From NCBI GenBank assembly GCA_016297005.1, contig JAEDHK010000005.1, positions 1 through 64,000 on the forward strand: a DNA stretch of 64,000 nt. Direction: 5' to 3'. The position numbers were made by a program, and so were the translations under genes. Below the pieces are notes generated by a model, which was given only the letters and a program-made list of their open reading frames with translations, ran no database searches and was not told where the DNA came from. The DNA comes from Clostridia bacterium. Its GTDB lineage: Bacteria; Bacillota; Clostridia; Christensenellales; DTU072. Shown one piece after another: positions 16,252 to 24,243 of this stretch; position 1 is the first letter of the stretch, and each line of letters starts with the position of its first letter.

Positions 16252-17174
16252 GAGTGATTTTTTTGGGTACGCCGGCTTTTGCCGTAGGCGTATTGGATAA
16301 GATAGTCCACTCCTCGCACGAGGTGGTCTGCGTCGTTACACAGCCCGATCGAGAAAGCGGTCGCGGAAAAAGAATGTCCGCTTGTCCGGTCAGAGTATAT
16401 GCGGAAGAGCATGGGCTTATTACGCGCCAATACGAAAAAATCAATCTGTGCGTCGACGATCTTCGCGCGTTCAACGCCGATATCATGGTGACGTGCGCGT
16501 ATGGGCAGATACTTCGTCAACAGATGCTCGATTTGTGCCCGCATGGCATTATTAACGTGCACGCTTCCCTTTTGCCCGCTTACAGGGGATCTTCTCCCGT
16601 GGAATGGGCGCTCATTAACGGAGAAAAGACCGTGGGCGTGACTATCATGCAAACGGAACTTGGCGTCGACACCGGCGCGATGGTATTACAAAGGGCAATC
16701 GAACTGGACGGCACGGAAAACTCTGCGGAAACACTGGAAAAGCTGAGCGCGCTCGGCTCCGAATTGATCGTTGAAGCGCTCGATCTGATAGAAAAAGGCG
16801 AGGCAACTTTTACACCGCAGGACGAAAGCAAGGCGACTAAGTGCCGGATGTTTGTTAAAGAAGACGGTAAGCTGACTTTTGACAAAAGTTCGGAAGAAGT
16901 CAATAACTTTATCCGCGGCATTAATCCCCGTCCGGGCGCTTTCGTATTCTCCGAGCAGGGCAGGATAAAAGTACTTCGCGCAACGCCGGTAGAGTATCAC
17001 GGCGGGCGAGCGGCCGGCGAGATCGTAGAAGCCGACCCGAAAAAGGGTCTGATCGTTCGTTGCGGTCAGGGGTATATAAAGTTGTTGCAAATCCAAGGCG
17101 AGAACGCAAGGCCGATGAATAGCGAGGACTACTTGCGCGGCAAAAAATTAACCGTGGGGAAAAAATTCGAGTGA
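16248..17174 (+). CDS. fmt: Methionyl-tRNA formyltransferase
   Basis: Formylates initiator Met-tRNA from 10-formyl-tetrahydrofolate. The catalytic set Asn103, His105 and Asp141 is seen in INVHASLLPAYRG and ELGVDTG, with the Rossmann start FLGTPAFAV and a C-terminal OB-fold domain from about residue 205. 308 residues is full length. The downstream rsmB GTG overlaps the stop. Confidence 0.95.
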   Translation: MRVIFLGTPAFAVGVLDKIVHSSHEVVCVVTQPDRESGRGKRMSACPVRVYAEEHGLITRQYEKINLCVDDLRAFNADIMVTCAYGQILRQQMLDLCPHGIINVHASLLPAYRGSSPVEWALINGEKTVGVTIMQTELGVDTGAMVLQRAIELDGTENSAETLEKLSALGSELIVEALDLIEKGEATFTPQDESKATKCRMFVKEDGKLTFDKSSEEVNNFIRGINPRPGAFVFSEQGRIKVLRATPVEYHGGRAAGEIVEADPKKGLIVRCGQGYIKLLQIQGENARPMNSEDYLRGKKLTVGKKFE

Positions 17175-18358
17175 CGGGAAAAGAAGTATACGCCGCGTCC
17201 TGTGTGATCTCCGAAGTCACAGGGAAAGGCGCTTATTTAAATATAGCTCTGAAAAAAACGCCGGTAAAAGCGGTGCTTATGCTCGTATACGGCGTGATGG
17301 AAAAGTATTATCTTCTGAATTATATCGCCGATGAGCTGTGCGATAAATTAAAGAAGAATTTGCGCCCGTATATGCTCGTAGGGTTATATTGCGTAATAAA
17401 CAAAGTAGCGCCGCTGCCTGTGATCGTTAAGACTGTGACGGAAGCGTTGTCGGAAGGTGGAAAGGGCGCGGTCAAGGGCTTTTTTACGGCGGTATTATCC
17501 AAGGCTGACCGCGCGGAATATTCTCTTCCCGCTCCGGGTAAAAAAGGCTATGAAGAAATTCGTTTTAATCTGCCGTCGTGGCTCGTTGGTATGTATAAAA
17601 AGGAATATCCCGACAGTTACGAAGAGATCATTGACAATTCCGTAAAGCACCGCGTACATATCGTTGCTTTTTGCGATGAAAAAGAAGTTTTGAATGCCGA
17701 TCCCTCCGCAGAGAAGACGAAAACGGGGTATTTCGTAAAAAACGGCGAGGAGTTCGGAAAATTGTTCGGGCAAGGCAAGATTACCTATATGAGTCCCGGT
17801 TCTGCGCTCGTATGCGAAGCTGCCGGAGACGTAAAAGGGAAAAAGACGCTTGATTGTTGCGCTGCGCCGGGAGGAAAATCCGTTTATCTGGCAAAGAAAG
17901 GCGCGTTCGTTACCGCTTGCGACGTATATTCTCACAGGCTCGAACTTATCAGATCATACGCTGAGCGTACGAGTGTGGACGTCGATGTGGTCGAACAAGA
18001 CGGTACGGAACGGAACGAGGACTATTCAGAGGCATTCGACGTCGTATTGTGCGACGTACCGTGCAGCGGACTGGGCGTTATCGACAAAAAGAGAGATATC
18101 GTCATCAATCGTACGTACGAAGATATCCTCGCGCTTTCGGAGTTGCAAAAAAAGATATTGTATAATTGCTCCGCTTACGTCAAAAAGGGCGGAGTACTCG
18201 TTTATTCCACCTGTACCGTTTTTTCCAAGGAAAACGGGGAGGTTACGGCGGCGTTTTTAAAAGAGCACGACGACTTTGTTAAAGAAGAAGAGCGTCAATA
18301 TTTGCCTGACGGAAAGGGTATGGAGGGTTTTTACGTATGTCGGATGAGAAGAAATTGA
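17171..18358 (+). CDS. rsmB: 16S rRNA m5C967 methyltransferase
   Basis: SAM-dependent methylation of cytosine 967 in 16S rRNA. It has an N-terminal NusB-like RNA-binding region (~1-140) and a methyltransferase core with SAM motif CCAAPGGKS, the catalytic pair DVPCSG and STCTVF, and QKKIL. At 395 residues it is shorter than typical (~430-450), mainly in the N-terminal domain. GTG start overlapping fmt; its last 22 bases overlap rlmN. Confidence 0.9.
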   Translation: MTGKEVYAASCVISEVTGKGAYLNIALKKTPVKAVLMLVYGVMEKYYLLNYIADELCDKLKKNLRPYMLVGLYCVINKVAPLPVIVKTVTEALSEGGKGAVKGFFTAVLSKADRAEYSLPAPGKKGYEEIRFNLPSWLVGMYKKEYPDSYEEIIDNSVKHRVHIVAFCDEKEVLNADPSAEKTKTGYFVKNGEEFGKLFGQGKITYMSPGSALVCEAAGDVKGKKTLDCCAAPGGKSVYLAKKGAFVTACDVYSHRLELIRSYAERTSVDVDVVEQDGTERNEDYSEAFDVVLCDVPCSGLGVIDKKRDIVINRTYEDILALSELQKKILYNCSAYVKKGGVLVYSTCTVFSKENGEVTAAFLKEHDDFVKEEERQYLPDGKGMEGFYVCRMRRN

Positions 18359-19392
18359 GTTTGCAGGATCTATCCGAAAAAAAGATAGCCGAGATTCTTT
18401 CAGGGTATCCGTCTTTCCGCGCGCAACAAGTATATCTTGCGGCTATGCAGTATAAAGAATATTCGCAGATGACCAATTTGCCCAAAGATATCATTGCCTT
18501 TCTTGCCGAACGTTACGACGATATTGCAGTGCGTATTCAAAAGGTTTTCGAGGGGAAAGACGGTACGGAAAAGTATCTTTTTTTGCTTCGGGACGGAAAC
18601 ATGATCGAGGGAGTGTTCATGCCGCACGGATACGGCAATACCATTTGTATCAGTACGCAGGTGGGATGCAGAATGGGTTGCGCTTTTTGCGCGTCCACGC
18701 TGAATGGACTGGTAAGGAATCTTACCGCGGGAGAAATGCTCGGTCAGGTATTAGCCGTTAATGCTCGTCACGGCGGAACTTTGAAAAAGAGAGCCATTAC
18801 AAATATCGTACTGATGGGAAGCGGAGAACCGCTCGATAACTATGAAGAAGTAACGGAATTTTTACGTCTTGTTTCGGCCGAAAACGGGATTAATATTTCT
18901 TTGAGAAATATTTCTCTTTCTACGTGCGGACTTGTCGATAAGATAAAAGAGCTTGCTGACAGCGGGCTATCCGTGACACTGACCGTCAGTTTACACGCGC
19001 CGACGGACGAGATTCGGGAAAGAATTATGCCGGTCGACAAAAAATACAGGATCGCAGAAGTGCTGGACGCGGCAAGGTATTATTTCGCCAAGACCGGACG
19101 CCGTGTGGTAATAGAGTATTCTCTCATCGACGGCGTAAACAGCAAGGTGAGGGACGCTAAAAAACTGTCAGGGCTCTTACGCGGTTTTTCCTGCCACGTC
19201 AACCTTATTAACTTAAATAAGGTAAAAGAAAGAAAATTAAACGGCGTCGATAAACGTACCGTAGAAGCCTTTATGGCGGCGCTGACCGAAGGAGGCATCA
19301 GTAATACCTTGCGGCGGTCTATGGGTAACGATATAGGCGGAGCCTGCGGACAACTCAGAAGAAAATACGTCGGGGAGGAAGGTACATATTAA
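18337..19392 (+). CDS. rlmN: Dual-specificity 23S rRNA/tRNA m2A methyltransferase
   Basis: Radical-SAM enzyme that methylates A2503 of 23S rRNA and A37 of some tRNAs. The cluster motif is Cys111/Cys115/Cys118 in GCRMGCAFCAST, and the second conserved cysteine is in MGNDIGGACGQL near the C-terminus. 351 residues. It starts inside rsmB. Its 3' end carries GGGAGGAAGG, which serves as the ribosome site for rsgA; in many Firmicutes stp and prkC come next but are absent here. Confidence 0.95.
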   Translation: MSDEKKLSLQDLSEKKIAEILSGYPSFRAQQVYLAAMQYKEYSQMTNLPKDIIAFLAERYDDIAVRIQKVFEGKDGTEKYLFLLRDGNMIEGVFMPHGYGNTICISTQVGCRMGCAFCASTLNGLVRNLTAGEMLGQVLAVNARHGGTLKKRAITNIVLMGSGEPLDNYEEVTEFLRLVSAENGINISLRNISLSTCGLVDKIKELADSGLSVTLTVSLHAPTDEIRERIMPVDKKYRIAEVLDAARYYFAKTGRRVVIEYSLIDGVNSKVRDAKKLSGLLRGFSCHVNLINLNKVKERKLNGVDKRTVEAFMAALTEGGISNTLRRSMGNDIGGACGQLRRKYVGEEGTY

Positions 19393-20236
19393 AGGCGTCG
19401 TCGTGAAGGCCGTCGCCGGAGCTTTCTCCGTTGAAACGGAAGAAGGCGTCCGGACTTGTTCGGTCAGAGGAAAGATCAAAAGGGATATCGATATTTTCGT
19501 GGGCGATAACGTGGAAGTCGAGGGAGAGGTGATAGAGAGAACTTACCCGAGAAAAAACGTCCTGATTCGTCCTTACGTTGCCAATATCGACGCGCTTTTT
19601 ATTGTTCTTGCGGCCGTTCCCGAGCCGGATTGGGTATTGGTAGAAAAACTACTTCTGAACTGCCGGCAAGAAGGAATACCGGCCGTCATTGTGTTCAACA
19701 AGTGCGAACTGATGCCAAAGGAGGAAGAGGAGCGGCTCCTCGCGCCGTACCGACGGGATGCCGACGTGTTTTTCGTCAGCGCCAAAAAACAGATCGGCCT
19801 GGACGCTCTTGCTTCTTTTATCGAGGGCAAGACCGTTTGCTTTGCCGGGCAAAGCGCCGTCGGAAAAACGTCGCTCGTCGCCGCCCTCGGGAACAAAGAT
19901 CTGGTCGTCGGAGATCTCAGCAAGCGGATACGGCGCGGCAAAAACACCACGCGCGCCGTAGAGATTCATAACTTTGCCGGTGGAAAACTGGTAGACACCT
20001 GCGGTTTTTCGGTGGCAGAGAGCATCGATATCAAGCCGGAAGAATTGATTTATTATTACGAAGATTTTTTGAAGGTGCAAAACAAGTGTCGGTTTGCAAA
20101 TTGCAAACATATCAGCGAGCCCGGTTGCGCCGTAAAAAAGATGTTGGAAGAAGGAACGTTCGATAAAGACAGATACGGACGATACGTTAAACTATACAGA
20201 GAACTGGAAGAAAGGAGGAAAAAGTTGTATGTCTGA
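19388..20236 (+). CDS. rsgA: Ribosome small-subunit-dependent GTPase RsgA
   Basis: Circularly permuted GTPase in 30S maturation. It has an OB fold, then G4 (FNKCEL), G1 (GQSAVGKTS) and G3, and a C-terminal zinc knuckle (FANCKHISEPGCAV). No ATG is in frame. I prefer ATT at 19388, because it restores the conserved KGxVxKAxxG N-terminus and sits 5 bases after GGAGGAAGG while overlapping the rlmN stop; GTG at 19403 (277 residues) is the alternative. The G3 motif reads DTCGF rather than the usual DTPGF. The last 357 bases are repeated downstream in a tandem duplication. Confidence 0.88.
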   Translation: MKGVVVKAVAGAFSVETEEGVRTCSVRGKIKRDIDIFVGDNVEVEGEVIERTYPRKNVLIRPYVANIDALFIVLAAVPEPDWVLVEKLLLNCRQEGIPAVIVFNKCELMPKEEEERLLAPYRRDADVFFVSAKKQIGLDALASFIEGKTVCFAGQSAVGKTSLVAALGNKDLVVGDLSKRIRRGKNTTRAVEIHNFAGGKLVDTCGFSVAESIDIKPEELIYYYEDFLKVQNKCRFANCKHISEPGCAVKKMLEEGTFDKDRYGRYVKLYRELEERRKKLYV

Positions 20237-20375
20237 GATTTTGATTGCGCCGTCTGTTTTGAGCGGAGACTTTTGCAACATGGAAAAATCGGTGCCGCCC
20301 TCGGGAACAAAGATCTGGTCGTCGGAGATCTCAGCAAGCGGATACGGCGCGGCAAAAACACCACGCGCGCCGTAG
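20229..20375 (+). pseudogene. Truncated rpe start fused out of frame to rsgA
   Basis: The first 22 codons of rpe are identical to the complete gene. The frame then crosses the duplication joint at 20293/20294 into rsgA DNA in a wrong frame and stops after 48 residues. It keeps the native ribosome site GGAGGAAAAAG, so it may be translated into a useless peptide. Confidence 0.8.
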
Positions 20376-20650
20376 AGATTCATAACTTTGCCGGTGGAAA
20401 ACTGGTAGACACCTGCGGTTTTTCGGTGGCAGAGAGCATCGATATCAAGCCGGAAGAATTGATTTATTATTACGAAGATTTTTTGAAGGTGCAAAACAAG
20501 TGTCGGTTTGCAAATTGCAAACATATCAGCGAGCCCGGTTGCGCCGTAAAAAAGATGTTGGAAGAAGGAACGTTCGATAAAGACAGATACGGACGATACG
20601 TTAAACTATACAGAGAACTGGAAGAAAGGAGGAAAAAGTTGTATGTCTGA
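20294..20650 (+). pseudogene. Duplicated rsgA 3' fragment
   Basis: Carries the rsgA C-terminal half (from the residue just after the G1 motif through the zinc knuckle) without OB fold, G4 or G1. An in-frame ATG at 20273 lies in rpe DNA. It lacks the P-loop, so it cannot be a working GTPase. It ends at the rpe start as the parent copy does. Confidence 0.85.
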
Positions 20651-21293
20651 GATTTTGATTGCGCCGTCTGTTTTGAGCGGAGACTTTTGCAACATGGAAA
20701 AATCGGTACGAGACCTGGAAAAGTGGGGCGGAGATTGGGTCCACTGCGACGTTATGGACGGCGTATACGTGCCTAATATCACATTCGGTATGCCGATGAT
20801 TGCCGCTATCCGTAAGATCACGCAAAAAACTTTGGACGTACACTTAATGATTACCGAGCCGGAAAAATACGTCGGGCGTTTTGCCGACGCCGGAGCCGAT
20901 ATCATTACTTTTCATCCGGACGCTTCGAAAGATCCGGAGGCTTGCGTCGATTTAATAAAAAATAAAGGGAAAAGAGCCGGCGTTGTTTTTAATCCGAACG
21001 TATCCGTAGAAAAATACGCTTATTTGTTCGATAAATGCGACATTATCGTTGTTATGACGGTTTATGCCGGATACGGCGGTCAAAAATTAATTCCGGAATG
21101 TATAGACAAGATCCCTCTGATCAAAAAACTTTCCGGTAATAACGTCCTCGTCGAAGTAGACGGCGGTATTAATAAAGAAACATATGCCATGGCGCTCGAT
21201 GCGGGTGCGGACGTACTGGTAGCGGGGAGCGCCGTCTATAAAGCGGCCGACCCGGCGGACGTAATCAGGACGATCCGGGGTGGCACCATATAG
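20643..21293 (+). CDS. rpe: Ribulose-phosphate 3-epimerase
   Basis: Interconverts ribulose-5-P and xylulose-5-P in the pentose phosphate pathway. The (beta/alpha)8 signatures are IAPSVLSGDF, HCDVMDG with the catalytic Asp, HLMI and VDGGI. The phosphate loop normally reading NPGFGGQ is here YAGYGGQ, a mild variant. 216 residues is full length. GGAGGAAAAAG precedes the ATG, which overlaps the end of the duplicated rsgA fragment by 8 bases. Confidence 0.93.
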   Translation: MSEILIAPSVLSGDFCNMEKSVRDLEKWGGDWVHCDVMDGVYVPNITFGMPMIAAIRKITQKTLDVHLMITEPEKYVGRFADAGADIITFHPDASKDPEACVDLIKNKGKRAGVVFNPNVSVEKYAYLFDKCDIIVVMTVYAGYGGQKLIPECIDKIPLIKKLSGNNVLVEVDGGINKETYAMALDAGADVLVAGSAVYKAADPADVIRTIRGGTI

Positions 21294-21335
21294 CGTTTTT
21301 TTTCATACAATGATCCGAGTAAGGAGGAACGTCGT

Positions 21336-21407
21336 ATGAAAATCATCTGTTTGAGTTGTCCCAGGTTTATCAAAAAAATAATCCGCTTTTTTTGCGGAAA
21401 GGAATAA
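21336..21407 (+). CDS. spoVM: SpoVM-like sporulation peptide
   Basis: A 23-codon gene with a perfect AAGGAGG eight bases before its ATG. The peptide is a cationic amphipathic helix with Met1, Lys2, Pro9, Phe11, Ile15, Arg17 and Gly21 in the same positions as B. subtilis SpoVM, including the kink-forming Pro9 followed by a basic residue and Phe. SpoVM senses membrane curvature and anchors SpoIVA on the forespore. In Bacillus it also lies downstream of rsgA-rpe, so position and pattern agree. Two or three cysteines (5, 8, 20) are unusual. Confidence 0.75.
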   Translation: MKIICLSCPRFIKKIIRFFCGKE

Positions 21408-21413
21408 TGAAAT

Positions 21414-22049
21414 ATGGTTACGAAAGAGGAAAAAGAAACGATCTTTAACGGTTTGAAAACAATGCATCCGAATGCCGGATGCGAATTGAACTTTTCTTCG
21501 ACGTACGAGTTGCTCGTAGCCGTAATTCTCAGCGCACAATGCACGGACAAGCGAGTCAACGAAGTGACGAAAAAACTGTTCAAAAAATATAATACGCCCG
21601 AGCAGATCGCTCCGCTGACCGTGGAAGATCTGAAACCGTATATATTCAGTTGCGGTTTTTATAACAACAAAGGGAATAACATCATCGCCATGAGCAAGGC
21701 GCTGGTCGAAAAATATCACGGCGAGGTGCCGGACGATTTTGATAAATTGGTTGCGTTGCCCGGAGTGGGTAGAAAAACTGCCTCCGTCGTTTTATGCGTC
21801 GGTTTCGACAAGCCTGCCATGCCCGTCGATACGCACGTGAATCGCGTGTCCAGAAGAATTGGTCTTTCGGACGGAAAGGACGTGAACGAAGTGGAAGAAG
21901 ATTTGAAAAAGCTTTTCGATCCCAAAGATTGGAACGCTTTGCATCATACGCTTATTTTTCACGGAAGATATATTTGTCACAGCAGAAAGCCCGATTGCGA
22001 GGCATGTACGTTGCAAGAAACGTGCCGCTTTTATAAAGAGCAGAAATAA
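21414..22049 (+). CDS. nth: Endonuclease III
   Basis: DNA glycosylase/AP lyase that removes oxidised pyrimidines. The helix-hairpin-helix LPGVGRKTA contains the catalytic Lys, followed by the DTHVNRVSRR block with the catalytic Asp. The C-terminal [4Fe-4S] site has the exact C-x6-C-x2-C-x5-C spacing (CHSRKPDCEACTLQETC). 211 residues is standard. It lies 6 bases after the spoVM-like gene and 15 before obgE. Confidence 0.95.
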   Translation: MVTKEEKETIFNGLKTMHPNAGCELNFSSTYELLVAVILSAQCTDKRVNEVTKKLFKKYNTPEQIAPLTVEDLKPYIFSCGFYNNKGNNIIAMSKALVEKYHGEVPDDFDKLVALPGVGRKTASVVLCVGFDKPAMPVDTHVNRVSRRIGLSDGKDVNEVEEDLKKLFDPKDWNALHHTLIFHGRYICHSRKPDCEACTLQETCRFYKEQK

Positions 22050-22064
22050 GGAGATAATAAAAAA

Positions 22065-23321
22065 GTGTTTTTGGATGAAGTGATTATATACTGTAAGGCC
22101 GGTAACGGAGGCGACGGATGCGTCGGATTTCATCGGGAAAAGTACGTCAATAAGGGCGGTCCAGACGGAGGCGACGGCGGACGCGGCGGAAATATTTACG
22201 TCCAGGCCGATCCCGGTATGACGACGCTTATCGATTTTCGATATAAGCAACATTATCGGGCGGAGAACGGTCAGCCCGGCGCGGGAAAAAACATGTTCGG
22301 TTCTCGCGGCGCCGATATGCTCATAAAAGTACCGAGAGGTACGATCATTTCTGACGCGGAAACGGGAGGAATCCTTGCGGACGTATTTGATACGGAAGAA
22401 AAAATACTCCTTCTTTCCGGCGGCAGGGGAGGGAGAGGCAACGCGCGTTTTGCTACGCCGACCAAGCGTTCTCCCGGCTTTGCCGAAAACGGAGAAAAGA
22501 CGGTGGAAAGGAAATTGAAGTTGGAACTGAAAACCATCGCCGACGTCGGTCTGGTCGGATTTCCCAACGTAGGTAAAAGCACGCTGCTCAGCGTGATCAG
22601 CGCGGCCAGACCCAAGATCGCCGATTATCCTTTTACCACGCTTTCTCCCAATCTCGGCGTAGTTAAGCACTACGATGACAGCTTTGTGGTGGCGGATATT
22701 CCCGGACTGATCGAAGGAGCGTCGGAGGGCCAGGGGCTAGGGCATAAATTTTTGCGCCACGTTGAACGCGTGCGTTTGATCGTGCACGTTGTCGACGCTT
22801 CGGCAAGCGACGGCAGAGACCCGTTGAACGATTATGACGTTATTCGTAAAGAATTGAAGTCGTATAACGAAAGACTTTATAATTTGCCGGAGATCGTCGT
22901 TGCAAATAAGATCGACGCCTTGGCGGACGAAGGGGTCCTTACCGCGCTGAAAGAGAAAGCAGGCGTGCCGGTGTATCCCGTCAGCGCGGCCACGCGTCAG
23001 GGCGTTAAAGAGCTGTTGGATACGGTCACGCTGACGCTGAAAGAATTACCGCCCCTTGCGCCTATCGAGTTTACTAAATTCGAATACGAGCCCGCCGATA
23101 AGGACAGCGTCGTAATAGAGCGTCGTGACGGCGCGTTTTACGTTACCGGCGGTTACGTGGAAGAACTGGCTCGTAAGGCTTATCTCGACGATAACGACAG
23201 CTTTAACTGGTTCCAGAAAAAGATGCGCGAAAGAGGCATTATCGATATGCTTCGCGAACAGGGAGCAAAAGACGGCGATACTATTTGCGTACTCGACCTT
23301 GCGTTCACGTTTATGGACTGA
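22065..23321 (+). CDS. obgE: Obg/CgtA ribosome-assembly GTPase
   Basis: Essential GTPase for 50S assembly, stress and sporulation control. The Gly-rich Obg fold (1-~157: GNGGDGCVGFHREK, GGDGGRGG), G domain with G1 GFPNVGKST, G3 DIPGLIEGA and G4 NKID, and a C-terminal OCT domain (about 340-418) are all present. 418 residues. GTG start with AAGGAG 11 bases upstream. rpmA and rplU, its frequent neighbours, are not here. Confidence 0.95.
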   Translation: MFLDEVIIYCKAGNGGDGCVGFHREKYVNKGGPDGGDGGRGGNIYVQADPGMTTLIDFRYKQHYRAENGQPGAGKNMFGSRGADMLIKVPRGTIISDAETGGILADVFDTEEKILLLSGGRGGRGNARFATPTKRSPGFAENGEKTVERKLKLELKTIADVGLVGFPNVGKSTLLSVISAARPKIADYPFTTLSPNLGVVKHYDDSFVVADIPGLIEGASEGQGLGHKFLRHVERVRLIVHVVDASASDGRDPLNDYDVIRKELKSYNERLYNLPEIVVANKIDALADEGVLTALKEKAGVPVYPVSAATRQGVKELLDTVTLTLKELPPLAPIEFTKFEYEPADKDSVVIERRDGAFYVTGGYVEELARKAYLDDNDSFNWFQKKMRERGIIDMLREQGAKDGDTICVLDLAFTFMD

Positions 23322-23333
23322 GATCGTCGTATG

Positions 23334-23362
23334 TTGACATAATTATCTTCATAGGGTAAAAT
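23334..23362 (+). promoter_or_regulatory. Promoter of the nucleotidyltransferase-nahK operon
   Basis: Perfect TTGACA (23334-23339), 17-base spacer, TAAAAT (23357-23362), starting 12 bases after the obgE stop and 31 bases before the next gene. Confidence 0.75.
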
Positions 23363-23393
23363 AATCATATTACAACTATTTGGGTAGGTAACG

Positions 23394-24239
23394 ATGAAAA
23401 AGACAACGTTGGTAGTTCTGGCGGCCGGACTGGGTAGCAGATTCGGCGGAGGTAAACAGATCGCGTCTCTCGGGCCGAATGGAGAAATCCTCATTGAGTT
23501 TTCCATTTTCGACGCCTGTCGTGCCGGCTTCGATAAGGTCGTCATGATCATAAAGAAAGAAAATGAAGAAGTTATACGGAATATTTTTGCTCGTCGTATT
23601 GATAAACTGATCCCCGTGGAATACGTTTATCAGGATATAAGCAGGATTCCCGAGGGCTATTCCGTCCCCGAGGGCAGAACCAAACCGTGGGGAACGGCGC
23701 ACGCCGTTCTTTGCGCGGCGGACGCGGTTGATACGCCTTTCGGTATCATTAACGCGGACGACTTCTATGGATACGAGTCGTTCAAAATTCTGCACGATCA
23801 CCTCGTTGCTTCCGACGAGATATGCAACGTCGGTTTCAGACTTGGAACGACGCTGACGGAATTCGGTTCCGTTTCTCGCGGAGTGTGTTCGGTCAAGGAC
23901 GGCTATCTCAGGGAGATCGTGGAAATGAAAGCCATTACAAGGGACAGCGGCGTGCCGCTCGACTCTGTGTGTTCTATGAATATGTGGGGGTTGTTCCCGG
24001 ATTTCTTCGTTGATCTGAAAAAAGCGTTCGTGCGGTTTTTGGACGGGCTTAAAGACGGACAAAAAGAAGAATGCTACCTTCCCATCGTGATAGGAGATCT
24101 TGTAAGAGAGAAAGGGACGAAAGTGCGCGTACTGTCCACCCCCTCCAAGTGGTTCGGCGTGACTTACCGGGAAGACGTCGCTTCGGTAAAAGAAAACTTG
24201 AAAAAACTGGTCGACGAAGGACAATATATCGGATTGTAA
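23394..24239 (+). CDS. NTP_transferase-fold nucleotidyltransferase
   Basis: Sugar-phosphate nucleotidyltransferase fold: the NTP-binding signature LAAGLGSRFGGGKQ is at residues 9-22 and the metal-binding block INADDFYG at about 121-128. Members activate sugar-1-phosphates as NDP-sugars, but this subgroup (281 residues) has no assigned substrate that I recognise. It is four bases upstream of a NahK-like kinase that makes N-acetylhexosamine-1-phosphate, so the natural inference is conversion of that product to UDP-GlcNAc/GalNAc. Consensus promoter directly upstream. Confidence 0.75.
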   Translation: MKKTTLVVLAAGLGSRFGGGKQIASLGPNGEILIEFSIFDACRAGFDKVVMIIKKENEEVIRNIFARRIDKLIPVEYVYQDISRIPEGYSVPEGRTKPWGTAHAVLCAADAVDTPFGIINADDFYGYESFKILHDHLVASDEICNVGFRLGTTLTEFGSVSRGVCSVKDGYLREIVEMKAITRDSGVPLDSVCSMNMWGLFPDFFVDLKKAFVRFLDGLKDGQKEECYLPIVIGDLVREKGTKVRVLSTPSKWFGVTYREDVASVKENLKKLVDEGQYIGL

Positions 24240-24243
24240 AAAT

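Larger units (their letters stand above)
19880..20707 (+). repeat. Perfect 414-bp tandem duplication across rsgA-rpe
   Basis: Unit 1 is 19880-20293 and unit 2 is 20294-20707; I see no difference between them. Each unit holds the last 357 bases of rsgA and the first 65 bases of rpe (the genes overlap). Because the duplication is in tandem and reaches into both genes, one complete rsgA survives at the left and one complete rpe at the right, with a hybrid between them. The period is 138 codons, so all frames are kept. Confidence 0.95.
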
